A DNA stretch of 7,684 nucleotides from Actinomycetes bacterium (GTDB taxonomy: Bacteria; Actinomycetota; Acidimicrobiia; Acidimicrobiales; Palsa-688). The notes beneath the pieces are model-generated. The model ran no database searches. It was not told the origin of the DNA and saw only the letters and a list, made by a program, of their open reading frames with translations. This document shows, one piece after another, positions 5,742-7,684 of the stretch. Position 1 is the first letter of the stretch. Each line of letters opens with the position of its first letter. The translations under genes were made by a program, and so were the position numbers. The stretch covers positions 1 to 7,684 of the forward strand of contig JAKBBA010000149.1 in NCBI GenBank assembly GCA_021808665.1, given 5' to 3'.

Positions 5742-7547
5742 ATGGCCTACCTGATACCGGAGAACCTGCGCTCCAGGCGCGACGTGCCGCCCGGGGTGGC
5801 AAGGTTTGCCGGTGCACTGCGGGACGGGCTCGACGACGATGTCACCGTGTGGTACGAGCCGATGTTCGATGTCGAGGGGGAGCGGCCGGATCTCGTGATC
5901 TTGATGCCAAGCATCGGGATCGTCGTCCTCGAGGTGTTGGAGACGCGAGCGCTCGCGCTGCAGGGCGCTGAGGGAGAGTCGCTCGTCGTCGGTTCCGGGG
6001 CGCACGCCGGATCCACTCGTAACCCTCTCTCGCGGGCTCGCGAGTTTGCCCGGCATTTGGTGTCCGCGGTAGCCGACGAGTCGCGGCTACCGCCGGAAGA
6101 ACGGCTGCCCATAGCTGCGGGCGCTGTCCTTCCTTACGTGTCCTATGAAGCGTCGCTCACACGGGAGCTCGGAGACGTGTTGCCCCGAGAGAGCTGCCTG
6201 TTCCGGGGCGATGTCGAGGCGGGAGCAGCAGGAGAGGGCAGGTTCAGGTCGCGGATCAGCCGGCTGGTAGGTGCCCTACCACGTGACCCTCTGTCGGATG
6301 AAGCCGAGAAAGTGTACCGGGCGCTGATTCATCCTGACACCGTCATCGGCACGCCGCAGCTGCCGTTCCCCACCGTTGCGCGTGAGCACGCCGATGACGA
6401 GTTGCGGGTCCTCGACCGTCGCCAGGAGGCCCTCGCCAAGAGCCTCGGAGTGGGCCATAGGGTGATCCGGGGTGCGGCAGGCAGCGGGAAGACCCTTGTG
6501 CTCACCTACAGGGCTCGGTTGATGGCGGAGATTTTCCCCCACCACGGCGTACTGGTCACCTGCTACACGAACAGCCTCGCCGGACGGCTCAGGCAACAAC
6601 TGAAGCCGTGGCGGAATGTAACTGTCAAAACTTTGGACTCTCTCATGGACGAGGCTCGCCGCGGGGCCGGCATCTCGACCGACTACCGAGACGGCGACCG
6701 CGTCGAGCAGGCGGAGCAGGCCCTGCAGGCGCTGGACTCTCATCCGGAGTCGGTGGGCCGCTTCCATCATGTCCTTATCGACGAGGCGCAAGACTTTCCA
6801 AACCCGGCACTGCGCTTCGCCGTGCGGCTGCTCGTCGACGGCTCCGATTCGTTGCTGGCTGTCGCCGACCCCGTACAGAACATTTTTCGAACCCGGTTCA
6901 CCTGGAGGGCCGCAGGCATAGATGCCGTCGGGCGTACCCGCTGGCTCAACCAGAGCTACCGTAACACCCGCGAGATACTCGAGTACGCGCACCGCTTCGT
7001 GACTGGCGGCGGCGACTACCAGATCACCTCGGATCCCGATCCCGAGGACGAAAAAGCGATCACAGTCCCGCTCTTCAGCGAGCGAAGCGGGCCTATCCCG
7101 CTGCTGCTGACATCGGGCAGCCCTCAGGAGGAGGTGGTCAACATCGCCGGGCACTGCCGCAAACTTCTCGATCGAGGCGTACCCCCGAACGAGATCGCTA
7201 TCCTCTATGGAGGGACTTTCGTCGCCGGTTTCAAGTGGCCAGACTCGATCCGAGACTTCTTTGTCAAAGAGCGGCTGGCGTTGTTCTGGGCGACCGATCC
7301 AGCCGATCGGCAAGCTAGAAGCCGGATCGGCGACGACCCCTCGAAGATCGTCCTATCGACAATCCACTCGGCAAAAGGCCTCGAGTTCCGCCACGTCATC
7401 CTTTGCGGTTTCCTCGACGACAAACCCCCGGCGGAGTCGAGGGTCAGCCGCTCGCTCATTTACGTCGGCATGACCCGTGCGACGCACGAACTGACTTTGA
7501 GCGCGAGCGGCAAGCACCCGTATCTGGTGGACCTCGAGCAGATCTGA
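5742..7547 (+). CDS. NERD domain-containing UvrD/Rep-like SF1 helicase
   Basis: A 601-residue protein. The N-terminus (about 15-110) matches the NERD (nuclease-related) domain pattern: GERPDLVIL (46-54) followed by GIVVLEV (59-65), with Asp50 and Glu64 in the expected places. Position 66, where the E-x-K lysine is expected, is Leu (codon TTG), so nuclease activity may be lost. The C-terminal two thirds is an SF1 motor: Q-motif Gln228, Walker A GAAGSGKT (244-251), motif II DEAQ (347-350), motif III ADPVQNIF (375-382), motif IV NQSYRNTREIL (403-413), motif V STIHSAKGLEF (539-549) and motif VI YVGMTRA (574-580). It is shorter than UvrD or PcrA (about 720), consistent with reduced accessory subdomains as in other NERD-UvrD proteins. 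ATG 5742 follows the upstream stop after one base (TGATATG), so coupled translation and a shared task with the Lhr-like protein are likely. Probable role: unwinding or translocating on foreign or damaged DNA. Confidence 0.93.
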   Translation: MAYLIPENLRSRRDVPPGVARFAGALRDGLDDDVTVWYEPMFDVEGERPDLVILMPSIGIVVLEVLETRALALQGAEGESLVVGSGAHAGSTRNPLSRAREFARHLVSAVADESRLPPEERLPIAAGAVLPYVSYEASLTRELGDVLPRESCLFRGDVEAGAAGEGRFRSRISRLVGALPRDPLSDEAEKVYRALIHPDTVIGTPQLPFPTVAREHADDELRVLDRRQEALAKSLGVGHRVIRGAAGSGKTLVLTYRARLMAEIFPHHGVLVTCYTNSLAGRLRQQLKPWRNVTVKTLDSLMDEARRGAGISTDYRDGDRVEQAEQALQALDSHPESVGRFHHVLIDEAQDFPNPALRFAVRLLVDGSDSLLAVADPVQNIFRTRFTWRAAGIDAVGRTRWLNQSYRNTREILEYAHRFVTGGGDYQITSDPDPEDEKAITVPLFSERSGPIPLLLTSGSPQEEVVNIAGHCRKLLDRGVPPNEIAILYGGTFVAGFKWPDSIRDFFVKERLALFWATDPADRQARSRIGDDPSKIVLSTIHSAKGLEFRHVILCGFLDDKPPAESRVSRSLIYVGMTRATHELTLSASGKHPYLVDLEQI

Positions 7548-7595
7548 GTTGCCCGGGCCAGGACGCTGGTCACCTTCGGGATAGGACCGCTTGTA

Positions 7596-7684
7596 ATGCG
7601 AACGGGAATTCGGTTGATCAAGGATCGCACCCTTTGGGTAAAGCTGTCACTATCGGAGTTGACGCCGAAGATACACGGGTTACC
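7596..7684 (+). CDS. Possible start of a further gene, cut by the right edge
   Basis: An ATG at 7596 opens 29 codons that run off the window without a stop, beginning MRTGIRLIKDRTLWVKLSLS. ATAGGA (7581-7586) lies 9 nt upstream and could serve as a weak ribosome site. It would start 48 bp after the NERD-UvrD stop, in the same frame, with 16 sense codons between. It could be a third gene of the helicase operon. The length is too short to recognise a family, and minus-strand frames over the same bases are also partly open, so the strand is not certain. Confidence 0.3.
   Translation, partial: MRTGIRLIKDRTLWVKLSLSELTPKIHGL

Noticed and set aside
6276..7313. 345-codon minus-strand frame opposite the NERD-UvrD gene
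   Set aside because: A by-product of GC-rich codon use on the opposite strand. It shows no recognisable motif and the plus strand carries all SF1 helicase motifs.
2904..7547. Identity with Gabija, Hachiman, Druantia or DISARM
   Set aside because: No OLD-TOPRIM ATPase (GajA), no separate DUF1837 nuclease (HamA), no Druantia companion genes and no methyltransferase or DrmB-like protein are seen in the window. The helicases only resemble those systems at superfamily level.
1..7684. CRISPR arrays, tRNA or rRNA genes, insertion sequences
   Set aside because: No regularly spaced repeats, cloverleaf-like sequence, conserved rRNA stretch or transposase motif was seen on either strand.

Overview
The window is GC-rich throughout. 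Its genes show the codon bias and family content typical of Actinomycetota (a mycobacterium, Rhodococcus, Nocardia or a relative is likely): a luciferase-like flavin oxidoreductase of the type that often uses cofactor F420, an SDR dehydrogenase divergent from a TetR regulator, and large GC-rich helicases. No genus can be fixed from the sequence alone.

Left part (1-2620), a small metabolic locus. Two genes lie on the minus strand: an SDR oxidoreductase (1004-1798) and, downstream of it, a luciferase-like monooxygenase (817 running off the left edge). A TetR-family regulator (1949-2620) is transcribed divergently. The 150-bp gap between SDR and TetR holds a good minus-strand promoter (TTGACA, 17 bp, CAGAAT). 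Inverted and direct repeats lie over its -35 box, so the layout suggests a TetR protein that represses its divergent oxidoreductase operon until a ligand appears. The substrate cannot be read from the sequence.

Middle (2621-2903), a 283-bp intergenic stretch with no convincing gene. It contains a perfect 18-bp AT-rich inverted repeat with a 15-nt loop (2789-2839), which contrasts strongly with the GC-rich surroundings. A second, small inverted repeat (2887-2906) spans the start codon of the next reading frame.

Right part (2904-7547), a tightly packed plus-strand unit. A 33-codon small ORF overlaps by one base the start of a 911-residue protein, which has an N-terminal PD-(D/E)XK-like domain followed by an Lhr-type SF2 helicase core. 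One base after that gene's stop begins a 601-residue SF1 (UvrD-like) helicase with an N-terminal NERD domain. The usual NERD catalytic lysine appears to be leucine here, while the partner's D-x-K motif is intact. Two translationally coupled helicases of different superfamilies, each with a nuclease-type N-terminus, make this a strong candidate for an anti-phage or other foreign-DNA-processing system. I do not recognise it as a named system. A possible further gene starts at 7596 and leaves the window.
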